From Arbacia lixula (taxonomy: Eukaryota; Echinodermata; Echinoidea; Arbacioida; Arbaciidae): a stretch of DNA of 64,000 nucleotides. Below, one piece after another: positions 1 through 11,900 of this stretch (the first letter of the stretch is position 1; the number at the start of each line of letters is the position of its first letter). The stretch is from positions 12,861,427 to 12,925,426 of the forward strand of contig OZ022593.1 in NCBI GenBank assembly GCA_963669155.1. Reading direction: 5' to 3'. The position numbers and the translations under genes were made by a program. The notes below the pieces were generated by a model. The model searched no databases, was not told the DNA's origin, and was given only the letters and a program-made list of their open reading frames with translations.

Positions 1-71
1 ATTTGCCTGTAATTAATGAGAATTATGAAGAGTATTCTCGGAGGATCTATGTTCTCACCGATACCGCACAG
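1..71 (+). CDS. Possible 3' part of an exon at the window edge
   Basis: In frame 3 the first 71 bases are open (LPVINENYEEYSRRIYVLTD, then TAQ) and end at a consensus-looking donor CACAG|GTAAGA. The exit phase is 0, which does not fit RET exon 2 (needs phase 1), so it is not simply RET exon 1. It could be an exon of an upstream or overlapping gene, or chance: 23 codons is short. Confidence 0.2.
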
Positions 72-302
72 GTAAGAGAATTTCGATTACTTCTTGCTTT
101 TCCGTCAAAATCTTGCAAATTAGCATCACCATGTCATAGTGTTCGTTGGAATTTGTAGAGTCTATATAGAAACGTGCACAAAGTCAATTTGCTTCCGGGT
201 TTCGGAGCGTCGCGTGAATATGTAGCCGCACCGACACGAATGCTTTTGTACGTTAAATTGTCATTTATTTTATAGATTGTTGGCATCAGATGTGGAATAT
301 AA

Positions 303-474
303 AGCAAATAATCAACTTTTGGTTTCAGGCAATGAGACGAACTATCACTTCCTCGGCGATCTGAATGTATACGCTATCTTTCCTCAGCTAAAAGCTTCGG
401 AAAGATAGCTACATCCAGATCGCCTCGGAAGTGATATTTCGTCCCATTACCTTCACCGACGTTGATTATTTGCT
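303..474. repeat. Fold-back (hairpin) element, about 75-80 bp arms
   Basis: Left arm 303-382 and right arm 399-474 are inverted copies. The outer ends read AGCAAATAATCAAC and its complement; the inner ends read CTATCTTTCC and GGAAAGATAG. The spacer is about 16 bp. Typical of a small palindromic MITE. No coding content. Confidence 0.85.
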
Positions 475-1468
475 TACTATCCCTCATGTTAAGTTCTTTA
501 TTTTGTCATATGTGTAATTGAAGAGCTCATTTGCAAAAGGGGTTAGATCCATATTTCATCAAATTTGTTTTTATGTCTCGGTGTATAGATTTGAAGTAGC
601 TCTATAATATGATACCAAAGAAAAGTTGAAATTCCCATACAAAAGTGAACAAACATTACAAAGAAAAATCACTTTTTTCAAAAGGGGTTGGATCCATTTC
701 AATTTGTTTGCAAAAGGCGCTAAATCCACAAATATAATGGTCAGAATGGTCTAAAGTGGATCTAACCCCTTTTACAAACAAACTCTTCATTTTTTTTCAC
801 AAGCAATGCACACAAATCTCATAGAGAAGTAATTTGTCTGGCATAAAAAACCAACGAGGTCGCATCGTGCTGGAGACGATACTTATATCAGAGCTCTACA
901 AGGCACCATACCATACTTCCCGTGCTACCCGTGGACACTGCGAATCTATTTTTAATTTCCCCCGTTTACCGCGCTAATAACTACTCAATTAATTGTCGCC
1001 ACACATACACGTCATTATGTGTCCACAACCTTTAAACACGAACGCACTCTACGTGACGTAAGCATCTCTGCTGCACCATGTCTGTCTGTACCCTTTGTAT
1101 GCCACATCTGATTAAACTCACAAGTAATGCACACGCTTCCCATAAATCTGATGTTAACCTGATACTTAAAGGGTTAATGGATTGCTATATACATATATAT
1201 CTTGCAAGGCGCTTTTTTTATTCTCTGACACCGGAAATATGAAAGAGAAAAAAAAAACTTGCTAATAAGTTGAATCAGATGTTATTCGAAGTTTAAAAAA
1301 TATTAGTGAAAATATCAAATCTATTTAACCAAGCTGTGATTTTTTGAAAATCATAGACATTCACGGACAACTCTACAATTATGGACATGTCTTTGTCTGT
1401 GGGAACCATGGAGACACAAGACGATACACAGAGAATCACTTGCCTACATTAGACCAAGGATGTTTAAA

Positions 1469-2093
1469 GGTCCCCTGTCATCAAAATGTATGTCGACTTA
1501 ATGTTGATGCAACATAATATGTATATAACAAAATCACTAACTGTTCAATGGAAATATGTGTCCTATATCTTAAAATATTTTTTTTTTCTCAGCACTGATA
1601 AGCCCCGCCTCCAAAATATCCTCCAACTCAAGATTCCCCCTGTGACATCATCAAAGGTAGAAATTTGCAAGATAATAAGCAGAATTTATGCACAAACTAA
1701 ACATTGTAATGACTACCTCCACCTGCCCACAAGATCATCACATGTCTTCACACAATACCATCTAACAACCTGTCATGTGGGAATAATCGTTTCCTTATGC
1801 CAGAAATGTGCTAGCTATGTGATGCTATTATAAGCACTTGCAGGTAGTCATTGCAATGTTTAGTTTGTGCATAAATTATGTTTATTATCCTGCTAATTTC
1901 TACCTTTGATGATGTCACAGGGGGAATCTTGAGTTGGAGGATATTTTGGAGGCGGGGCTTATCAGTGCTGAGAAAAAAATATCGAAAAATTATTTTAAAA
2001 TATAGGACACATATTTCCAATAAACAGTTAGTGATTTTGTTATATACACATATGCATCAACAGAAGTCAACATATATTTTGATGACAGGGCCC
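1469..2093. repeat. Long inverted-repeat element (about 250-bp arms)
   Basis: Arms 1,469-1,719 and 1,842-2,093 are inverted copies around a 120-bp spacer. Outer termini are GGTCCCCTGTCATCAAAATG and its imperfect complement. Both arms translate to the same peptide on opposite strands (STDKPRLQNILQLKIPPVTS), which is an effect of the palindrome and not a gene. Best read as a fold-back DNA transposon. Confidence 0.88.
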
Positions 2094-2488
2094 ATTTTAG
2101 TACACGGAGTACCATCAGCCGTTTGATTGATGTAGATTCATTGTACTCTCCTTCCAGTCACACAAGAATGATTTACAAAAAAAATTCTCCCTGACCTAAT
2201 ATGTTCAATGCCGCCAATTCTCTGCATGATTTTTGTCTGAATTTGACGGATAAGCAAAATCGGATGCGTAGAGGAATTTGGGGAAATATCATCACCCCAT
2301 ATCAAGCTTCGTGTTCGCTTCTCTCATAAACTACACAACAATCATTGAGTGACAAAATTAAAAGTTCAGCAGCGAAACCTGAAATGTATGCATGTATAGG
2401 AACGCGTATGACCTATTTTAAAATCCAGGTGAACGTGACGCAATCGAGTATGCATCATATTGTTGAGAGCAGCTGCTAGTCATGAATA

Positions 2489-3040
2489 TTAAGTGGCGGA
2501 ATAAAACCTTGTTTTATACTGAATATTTCGAAGTCCGATTCATGCTCATTATGTAATAACTATGAGCAATCCATAGAACATTTATTTTGGGATTGCCCAA
2601 TTACTAGAGGTTTTATTATGGATGTACAACATTTTATTTTAGAAGATAAAGTTACATTAACTAAAAATAACTTTCTTTTTGGATTTTATGAAAATATAGG
2701 AGTTAAATTCAATTTTGTTATTCTATACGCCAAATATTTCATTTTTTTTCAAACAAAGGCAGAGATGGTACATTATCATTAAACGCATTTAAATCTATGT
2801 TGAATTCTTATCGCTCTGTTGAACATTACATTTATATTAAAAATAATAAATTTGTATCATTTGACAGTAGATGAAGAAACATCATTTTGCTGTAGATCTA
2901 TTCTACTGAATATGTTATATTTAAAGTATACATTTGCTGTGGTATAGTTATAAACAGAAATATATTATGTTATGTTATATTTTGTTATGGTCGAAAGATA
3001 TTATAAAATAAATATGATTTGATAAAGAAAAAAAAAACCT
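2489..3040 (+). mobile_element. 5'-truncated LINE: end of reverse-transcriptase ORF and A-rich tail
   Basis: The frame from 2,489 reads IKPCFILNISKSDSCSLCNN, then EQSIEHLFWDCPITRGFIMD and KNNFLFGF. This is the C-terminal CCHC-like zinc-finger region (C-x2-C...H-x4-C) found at the end of many non-LTR retrotransposon ORF2 proteins. A frameshift near 2,757 moves the frame, which then runs to TGA at 2,872 (ending KFVSFDSR). A short 3' UTR follows and ends in GATTTGATAAAG plus poly(A) at about 3,029-3,038. Dead 3' fragment. Confidence 0.8.
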
Positions 3041-3308
3041 TGTTCAAAGGAATGGATATTATTCCACAAAGGGGTCTGGTAGCAGTAAATTAATCAAGTA
3101 GAAGTCCATACAGAAATCTAATTAATTGCTATTATACTAGAGCTGAAGTGGCAAATCAGGCAAAAGTCCAAAACATAATTTGCTTCTTTTTATACCACGG
3201 GGTTCAGTCTGTTATCTAGTTTTGTTTCGCAGTTGTGTTTACCCACTGCAAATTGAACGTAAAAGAAAACAACTGTATTGATAATTCTTTGTACTAGTAA
3301 GACATACG

Positions 3309-3912
3309 TTAAAGGTGATATTCATAGAAAATCTCTAAATAAGTATGAAGATACTCATCCACAAAAAGCTTATAAGCCATAAAATGAGCTTGGATGACAT
3401 TCAAACAATATATCACTTCCGAAAAAAAATCGAAATAAGGGTGAAAACAATCACCCTATTCTCTGGGAAAAATTTGCCCTACTGTCATCCGAAACGGCCT
3501 TTAGGTTTGATGTATGAAAAAAGAGGCGTTATTGTGCATCACACATATGCCAATCCGCAGCTTCTTTTCCGCCAGAAGCATCATGCATTATTCATAAAAC
3601 TGTGATGACAGTTGCTAGTGGATTAACAAGTGCGATACACAATGGTCATTGTGAACATTTGTGTGTAGATTGCAGTTAGTCTCTATAGCTGCGCGAAGCA
3701 TATCCCGGCTGTGACGTACACGCAAAGCCATTTTCCCTTAGGCGATTTCGTAGGTCAGGAGAGAGTCAATTTAGTGAAATTTGATTTTTATAAACACAAA
3801 ACTGAACCCTTTTATGGCATGTTAGCTGCATAAATTGCTTTAATAACTCATTCAATTTTAAAATAAACTATATCTTTTTTTTTATTTTATTTCCTATAGG
3901 TATCACCTTTAA
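3309..3912. mobile_element. Non-autonomous TIR element, TTAAAGGTGATA ends
   Basis: Left end TTAAAGGTGATATTCATAG (3,309-3,327) and right end CCTATAGGTATCACCTTTAA (3,893-3,912) are inverted copies, about 20 bp. The 86-codon ORF inside (3,345-3,605) looks like no known transposase. Its sequence near 3,535-3,640 recurs at 39,538-39,640, so it belongs to a dispersed family. Confidence 0.7.
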
Positions 3913-6165
3913 GCTACTTGTGCGTTACACCCATGGGGACAAATAACAAAAAACTCCTAGAGAAACTGAAGTAAGCTAGATGTCCATGTACCTGCATTGA
4001 ATGATTCTAACGAGGGATTTCATTCAATTATTCACGATTCTACCTATAACGGTGCACTTTTACTAACAAAAAATCGTCGGCACAATCTCGTTAAATGTCA
4101 TGCACCGGTAGATAAAGACCGTGCCGATGGCTAAACGTATTTTACTTTCTCTCACGTAAGAACACAAATAGGTTATCATTTAAGATGAGAATAATTGTGC
4201 CCTTACTCTTGGGACTGTGTAGGTTGGGATGTATGCATGCAATGTAAGTCATGCAGGGCAACGCGTTGGCGGTCTGATTGGCCTCAGTTAGTGGCTGAAG
4301 TAACAAAGCAGTGAATTATTGTCAAATACAATACTTAAAACCGCAGGACGAAAAAGATGGAGAAATGGCAAACGAAAAGAGTGCAAATTCAAAAGATTAG
4401 GACAAAGAATACAAAGAACATGAAACGATGAATGAAGGAAATCATGAGTGACAAAGTAACGATTTAACATTTAACGATTGAAAGGCGAAAACACTTTTCA
4501 TCAGTGAATCTAGAGTACTAGACGATTAAACAGGTTTGGAGTATATTGTTGGAAATCATATTTGAAAAGAAATGAAGAAAAAAATAAAAAAAAAGGATGT
4601 AGGCCTATATTATGGTCCTTCATAGAAGTATAATACAACGTGATACACACAAAACAGGTTATACGCGAAACATTCTAATATATAGTGGAAAAAAGGAGAT
4701 TTGAAGAATACCGAAGCTGGGCGCAGATAATATCGCAAACGCGTGGGGAGTACACCCTGATGCTTAAACCACGTGACAAAAATCAATCTGTAATTGGCCG
4801 GCGGATATCGGTCCCTCAATGACGTCATTTTCTGTGTTCTGGATACCATCGTTTGAACAGAGGTCGTTCTTATTGTTAAGACGCATGACTCAGCAGGGTG
4901 ATAACTAGGATACTAATCCATGTAACGCACGTCAGCAATGATCAGAGGGCATCCAAAGTAACAACGTCGATTTTCCAGAATAAACTTAAATATGCCACAG
5001 TTTACCATTACTGTTTCCAGAATAAGGGGCGGCGAGTAGTGGTGGTGGTAGTTGCTAGGGAGGGGGTGGGGGTGGAGGTGGAGGAGATTTAGGGGTGGCG
5101 ACAGGGTTACTGCTGCTCCCCCCCCCCCCTCATATTGGCGTTTAGATAAATTTGTCGATATAAAATACATTTTGTCGGCACAAGGAACCCTTTGTCGACA
5201 CCAATGAAATGACAAAATAGTGTTACTTGTGCCGACAAAATACAAAACATATTTATATAATTTGTGTGTATTTTTGCTGTTCACTCACTTTCGTTAGCTC
5301 AAAATAAAAATGAAGACCTGCCTTTTCAAAGAATGAAAAATTATTATCTAATCATTTTCTATTCTGGTATGCAGCAGTCATTTCCACATTTTGCACTGCC
5401 AACAAAGGCTCCTCTTTTGTAGAAGGGAAGGCACCCACTTTTGATATAATATAGTGCTCAGCTAAAGCAAAATGTGTGCCGTCTCAAGCGGGCAAATGTT
5501 CCGTCTGGAAAATACGTGCCTCGATGTAATGAGCGATTTGAGGCATTTCCTCATAATGTGAATATTTCATTCGCCGTAATGTATAATTAAGATATACAGA
5601 AAAGAAATGTACACACACACATAGCAGTATTAAATACTATATTTGACAAATGTGTTTGATGTTCTGCACACTTTATCATGTTTATAAGCTGAGCTGTCGC
5701 GAGAGTTTTCTCGAGAGCGTCGCCCACTCGCTCACAAATAATCCAGTAAAAAAACGAAAACTGTCATATAAAAGCTATGGAAATTAATTTTCCTGAACGC
5801 TGTGAGCTCGGTAATAATTTATAGAAAAGTGAACGGTAGCCATGAATGATGATGAATCTTATCGGTACCCTATGGGGGCCCATCAAACGATGATGGTAAT
5901 TTAGGTTATGTACCACCCTCAACACCTTAGGTCATCATTCTTCGATTCGTTCTCCAGGCGATAACCTTTCTATGATTGATAGACGGGATCCGCACTGCAC
6001 ATTAAGCATGACTACCCATCCGAATGATACGCTTCTCGACATCATTCATTGTTGTGCTATGCTCTTGTAAAAAAAGAAAAAAAAAACAGTTTCCGAGTGG
6101 TGGCCAAGTCTTTTGCTCCTTTGCGAGACCTGGGTCATGTTACATATAGGATTTTTAATTATTGT

Positions 6166-6470
6166 AACTTACCATCAATGGTAACTACCATGTAAACAGC
6201 CAACGAACTCTCATTGTTGCTCCTGTTGCCATGGTAGTTACCCTTCATGGTAAGTTGCAATAAGTGAAAACCTATAAGCAACATGGCCCTGGGACCTGTT
6301 GCATGAGACTGAAAATTGATGGTAACTGATCTACCACTGGCAACATCCACGGAAACCTTGAATCTGATTGGCTGTTGAGTGATGTTTTCACGGTAATTAC
6401 CATTGGTGGCAGAGTTATCATAATTGGTAAGTTCTTTATGCCACCGAGCCCTGCTATTATATGGCCAACA
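6166..6470. repeat. Compound fold-back repeat with GGTAACTACCAT motifs
   Basis: Inverted arms 6,166-6,198 and 6,229-6,262 (TAACTTACCATCAATGGTAA and complement). Further inverted copies of TACCATxxATGGTA occur up to about 6,460. The overlapping minus-strand ORFs are by-products. Confidence 0.55.
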
Positions 6471-8062
6471 GTTGGACTTAAATTGATATGAGATTTGAAC
6501 ATGCATTCAACATGATTAAGTGGTTAATGAATTGGATAATTATTTAATCACGTTTTAGTGCAAATGTGGAGTGATTCAAAATACAAACAGACAAAGAAAT
6601 ACATAATTGTCGAGTTGCTATTACAGTAATTGCGAGTTGCGGGGGAAACCCCAAATTGTCGAAATTAAAAATTGACCATGACAGATGTGTGCTGCATCAG
6701 GCATCCTTTCAGTTTTTGTGAGAATTTCCCAAAGGAAGGTTCGAGGCGCCGCCGCTAAGGACTCGCAATTCATTCGAACAACTCAAGATCACCAACTGCC
6801 GATTTGAATTGGTTTCTGAGTCTGGATTTAGAGCACCCTGTCTGACTTCACCCGCACAGGCCTTCAATCAGGATTTCGATCATACTTGTGAATTCCTCGA
6901 TGGTTCGAGAATTTGTCATTTGGCTTCAGTCTCTCGGGTGACGAAAATGATGTACTGACCCGTGCGTGTGATCAGAGGAACACTCCCCTACACAGAGGGT
7001 ACGCGAGGTCACTTAATTAACTATTTGTGTGCTACATGTACCTTAATTCACGAGTAATATTATATGATATTACTGGAATAAAACATGAAACTTCGGCAGC
7101 AAAAAGGTTAAGGGATATATTCGCAGTCAATGACGGGGGAAGTATAGGCTAAGATATATGCCTTTTTGTATAGGGTGAGTGTGTGTGAATTATTGTTTGC
7201 AAGAACGTTGCCAAAAGGCTCCCCTGCATGATCAGAGCAATACATGCATGAAATCCTTACTTTTATACAAACAAAATGCGGCGATGGTTCTCAATCGTTT
7301 TTCCAGGTGGAAATGGAAAGTAAAGTATTGTTAGAATGTAGGACTTGAAAAGGTAATGTTGATTTGTTTATTAATCACATTGGTTTTGTGTCAGGTCGGT
7401 TAAATTACAGTCTAGGACCCGAAAACACGTTCTCTACCGAATACGTTCATGTTCATGAAAATGTTCAATTATTCAAACAGACCGATGCTGATCTCATTAA
7501 CATTTCATTTCCTGTCCGCTAGATGGATACATCGATCATATCGATAGCTCCGTGTTCCGTCCTCGTTCATCATGTTCATATCATTTGAGCAGGAAGATGG
7601 AATCAAGTTACAAACCGCAATAATATGGCCTTTCATGTTGTATTTCAATCCGAGATATCAATGTTGCAAGCCAGTTTTATAATGTTTTGCTTTTGGTTCC
7701 TGCACTGTTTCGCATAATATGATTTGGTCTCCCAAAGGAGTTCGCTATGTTTAATTACAACGCGTTTTCTAGTACAAGCACGGCAAGTGCCATGGGTGAT
7801 ACTCCAAGTGATTGATGGTTATTACTTCCAGTCCCAAGTCCGCGACCATCTCCGTTCCCCATGGAACTTTCCTTGACCTCTCTCCAATTAAGTCTGTATG
7901 CGCCATTGATGCGCCATTGCACCATTGCGTCCGTAATACACGCAAACAACATTCAGCCCCCATGGGAGAGCTCTTCGCACGATACATTATATTCCTTGAC
8001 AAAATAGTTGATATATGGTCAGGCATCCAGATCCAGATTCAAGTATCCAGAAAGAAAGGAGC

Positions 8063-8106
8063 TACTTTGAGCGTTGATTTGAGCGTTGATTTGAGTGTTG
8101 ATTTTT
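8063..8106 (+). repeat. 12-bp minisatellite
   Basis: About four head-to-tail copies of TTGATTTGAGCG and close variants, some 270 bp upstream of RET exon 2. Confidence 0.7.
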
Positions 8107-8372
8107 CAAATCTTTCTCAGAAATGATTCATCTTAATGATTATAGACTGACTTATTTGAGCACATGCTTATTGTTGATTTAATTGAAAGGGAATCAAGTA
8201 AACGAGTGGGATCTAGAGTGTATGATTAAAGACTGACTTATTTGTTCCGCTTTTAACTCTGATCTCTAAAGGTTCACGCTATGTATCACCAAACACACAT
8301 GTATAGCTCACCTATCATTATCGCATATCTGTTTACCCTTTCGTACCTCTCTCTCTTGTTTTAATCCTATAG

Positions 8373-8648
8373 CTCTACAAGTGTACTTCCCGACAAGCCA
8401 ATATACTTACACCATTCCAACAGACTTCCCTACGAATCGAACTGTGGCGAGAGTTCTGGCACTAGCAAGACATACATCGGTGCAGGTGGGACTGCACATA
8501 CATTATCGCATACTGAGGGCGCTGGTTCACGGCTACGGCTCGGACACAGATTTAATCAGTTATTTTTCCATTCATCCATCATCTACCCATCCATCGTCCG
8601 GTCTTCTAGTATTACGTAAGAGCCTGCAAACGGTGCATAACATTACAG
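8373..8648 (+). CDS. RET: RET exon 2: start of mature ectodomain, cadherin-like domain 1
   Basis: Acceptor 'tttaatcctatag' before 8,373; donor ACAG|GTAATA at 8,649. Phase 1 in, phase 1 out; 276 nt against 264 in human exon 2. Residues 1-92. It opens [19 protein letters not shown], matching the mature human N-terminus (LYFSRDAYWEKLY). It later has [17 protein letters not shown], matching human ICIQEDTGLLYLNRSLD, a beta-strand signature of CLD1. Sequons NRT and NIT. The frame stays open into intronic GA repeats, so the donor rather than a stop sets the end. A phase-1 start means a preceding exon must supply one base, as human exon 1 does. Confidence 0.9.
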
Positions 8649-8853
8649 GTAATAACGCCCTGTTTTCGCATGGAAATAGTACCGAATATACGACATTTAA
8701 AAGGGAATGTGCATGTAGGGGAAGAACGATAGAGAGTGTGGTGGGGATTGGTTTTGCTTGTGTGAAAGGAGGGGGCGTTATGGATCGTGGAGGTGAGCAA
8801 GCCAGACAAGGATATAGATGGTTTGGGAGTGAGGGAGAGGAGGAGGAGAAGAA

Positions 8854-8947
<94 letters not shown>

Positions 8948-11900
8948 CAGGGAGGGGGTGGGGTGGAGTGAGAACAAGTGGGTGACCGAGAATGACAGAA
9001 ATATCTTTGGGTCTTTGGGAAAAGAGGGAGAGGGAGACAGACAGGCAGAGGAGACAGGCAGGCGTTAGCAGGGGTCAAACTGAGAGCAAGACACATAACA
9101 ATTTAATCAGCCATCACAGCAGTTAAGAGGCTAGATGGAAATGACTATTGACAAATATCCCCTAAGGTTCCAAATTTCTGTGAAACGTTTCTCCTCACCC
9201 AAGCGAAGTTCTTCATATCCCCATGCTAATGACTTTTCATCTTCTCTACTGCAACAATCAAACAAACAAACAAACAAACACGCACACACTACCTACCACC
9301 AGGCAGTGAGATTAAACTCCGCGTTAGAGCAAATGCAAGTGTGTGTGGGAAGGAGAGCGAGGCCAAAGCATGGTTGCGGCTGAGGATTCGCCATAAATCA
9401 TCGCCTGCCTGCATGGTCAAAGTCGGACCAGACGTCAGGTTTTCGGAGTACAGCTTTCCCGTCCAGTCCCTGGTGTTTCTCCTACGGCCGACAGATTTGG
9501 AAGCTGATGCGAGCGGCGCCACGCAGTTTAACATCATTTCAGGTGGGTGAGATTTAGACTAAGCGGCGTTTCCATGGAAATAAGGTGTCACTTGCAGGCT
9601 GGATTGCTATGTCAACAATGTAATATATTCATAGTGAACATAGTGACCTTACTCCTGTTTAGAACGACACTAGCGGGTTTTTTTGTTGTTTGCAATTTCA
9701 TCTGTCCTTTGCACCTGTAAGATGATATCAACACATTAAGTGGAAGAAGCAAAACAGAACAGCCGATAAACTGGACGTTGGATATGTATATTTATCTACC
9801 CTTGCAGTCGTATGACAACAGCTAACATATTCTCTGAAGAAAAAAAAAAACAAAACACAAAATTCGACAAGAAACTGGATGCTGGGAATGTACAACATCA
9901 ATAAAGACAACGCTGCCTCTTATTAAACTACACACTGTTTCAATAACACCTCTTCCCAGTTAAATAATAGCATCGATTTAAAGTCCCATAGCGCACATTA
10001 CCGCCATTATCTATAGTCACTGTGCGCAGTGTGTTCATCTTGTTTTGAAATCATTACACCCTTATACAAATACATATACAATTTATAAGTTCCTCTTTAT
10101 CTTTACATTTCAGCTGCAGATTTCCAATACACCATAATTATACTGGTACCAATTATGCCAAATGTGGACATACCGTTCACCGTCTTAACAATGAGAAAAC
10201 TAAAAGTGGCAATGAGAAATAACAAATGAGCGATATGATGATTTTTACATGTTTTTTGTTCGGGACAAATATTGAAACTCCCAATCTAATCTCAAATCAT
10301 TATACCAAAATACATGCTAATGAAAGTAACTTCTGCTTGAGATATGACCCCAGTATTAACCAGATAAAAAAAAAGACATATGTATATAAATGGTCTGCAC
10401 AGATATGTGCCATCACATATAATTCACTCCGAGAGGATAAACGTCGAGTATCATAAAGAGAAAGATATTCTTCATACACTGTCATATGCGTTTGTCTGTA
10501 GATAAGTTGATTAAACTGACAACGTAATCTTCTGAAGATGTTAAAGTACCAATACGCCAATCCAATTCTGTTACGATGTTTTTTTTTAGTATTTGAAGCA
10601 ATGTTTTATCAATTGTCATGGTTCTTCTCATTGTCTTCACCCCCCCCCCCCCCACACACACACACACTAAACTTACTTCATACTTCACACTCTTGGTCGA
10701 AAGTGACATTTTTTTTTCAACTTAACCGTCTTGTATCATTTGTATTTGCCCTCTATTTGGCTCGTATTAACAATGGAGGTTTAACTTAGACCACGTACTA
10801 ACCGCAGACGAGATTAAATGGGGCGCAAGAATATCACCTGGTGCCGTCACAAAATCATTGATTTTTCAATCCAGAATAACATAAGTGAATGATTTCAATC
10901 AATTGTAATTATTATGTCGACAAATTCAATACCCCCACAGTGATTCCGATTATGATGTGTCATGCCGTTTTATTTCGTGTCCCGCAAAGTTAGTCCAGGT
11001 TAGGTAAATGTTTCAAAGTGAACTACCGTTGTAAATATGAGTCTTTAGTCTTTGGGCGTTGTGTTCTCATTTCTACTTTTTTTTAGTAAATTTCAATTGT
11101 TACACATGTTGTCTTTCATAAGTAATAAGTGTCTTTTACTTGTTATCATTCTCCATCTCGTTTTCATCGCGTTCTCATTTGCTTTGTTAGTTTCTCTCTT
11201 CGTCTTCTCTTGCATCTCTTTCTAATTCCCTTCATTTATCTTCCTTATCTCTTTTCTCCTCCCTTTTGATGAAATATATAACTACACATAATTAACTTGA
11301 CATTCAACCACGCACCACGTACACATCATTTAACTTGGAGGGGTCGTTTGTTTTGTTTGATTTTTTTATTGGCATACAGGTGACCCGCACCACGTATTTC
11401 GCATTGAGAACAGCACGGGCGAGCTGAGTATGAACACGTTCACACGGGGAGATACCAGTCCGCTCAATCTCACGCTCGGAGTGCAGTGTGTTCGCACTGA
11501 TGAGACAGGCATGGTGGTCAGGGAAGAGATTCAGGATATAACGCTGAGAATCGAGACCACACAGAGTGAGGTGTTCCATGGGAACGTGATGTATAAGCGT
11601 CAAAAGGTGAGCAATAACTACAATTTTTCCTAACCTGCATGTACCTGATACAATGCTGCTCTGTCATATGGCTGCGCATAAATGGTGCAAAAGTACACAT
11701 ATGACACATACATAGTAACCCTTTGTGTGGCAAATAAACTACTTCTCTATACGATGTGTATACTTATTTTTGTGCAAGGACGCGTCAATGGCGCATAAAC
11801 GGTTAATATCAACCTTAATATGGTGTAGGCCTATACGTTACTGGAGTTTCTCATCCACCTCTAGACTTTTTCCTGACATACAGTATGATATGACTACACA

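Larger units (their letters stand above)
72..8372 (+). other. RET intron 1 and/or 5' flank: no coding exon found
   Basis: I looked for an ATG followed by a hydrophobic signal peptide and a phase-1 donor and saw no convincing case, so RET exon 1 is either outside the window or unrecognised here. The stretch holds fold-back elements, a LINE 3' end and a TIR element listed separately. The rest (about 3,950-6,150 and 6,500-8,370) has only degenerate repeats, including a short tandem at 8,063-8,106. Confidence 0.5.

Noticed and set aside
1486-2126. ORFs with the same peptide STDKPRLQNILQLKIPPVTS on both strands
   Set aside because: Mirror translation of the two arms of a palindrome; not a gene pair.
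8381-9096. Long ORFs on both strands (up to 196 codons)
   Set aside because: Only the first 268 bases are RET exon 2; the rest is (AG)n translated as Glu-Arg or Ser-Leu repeats.
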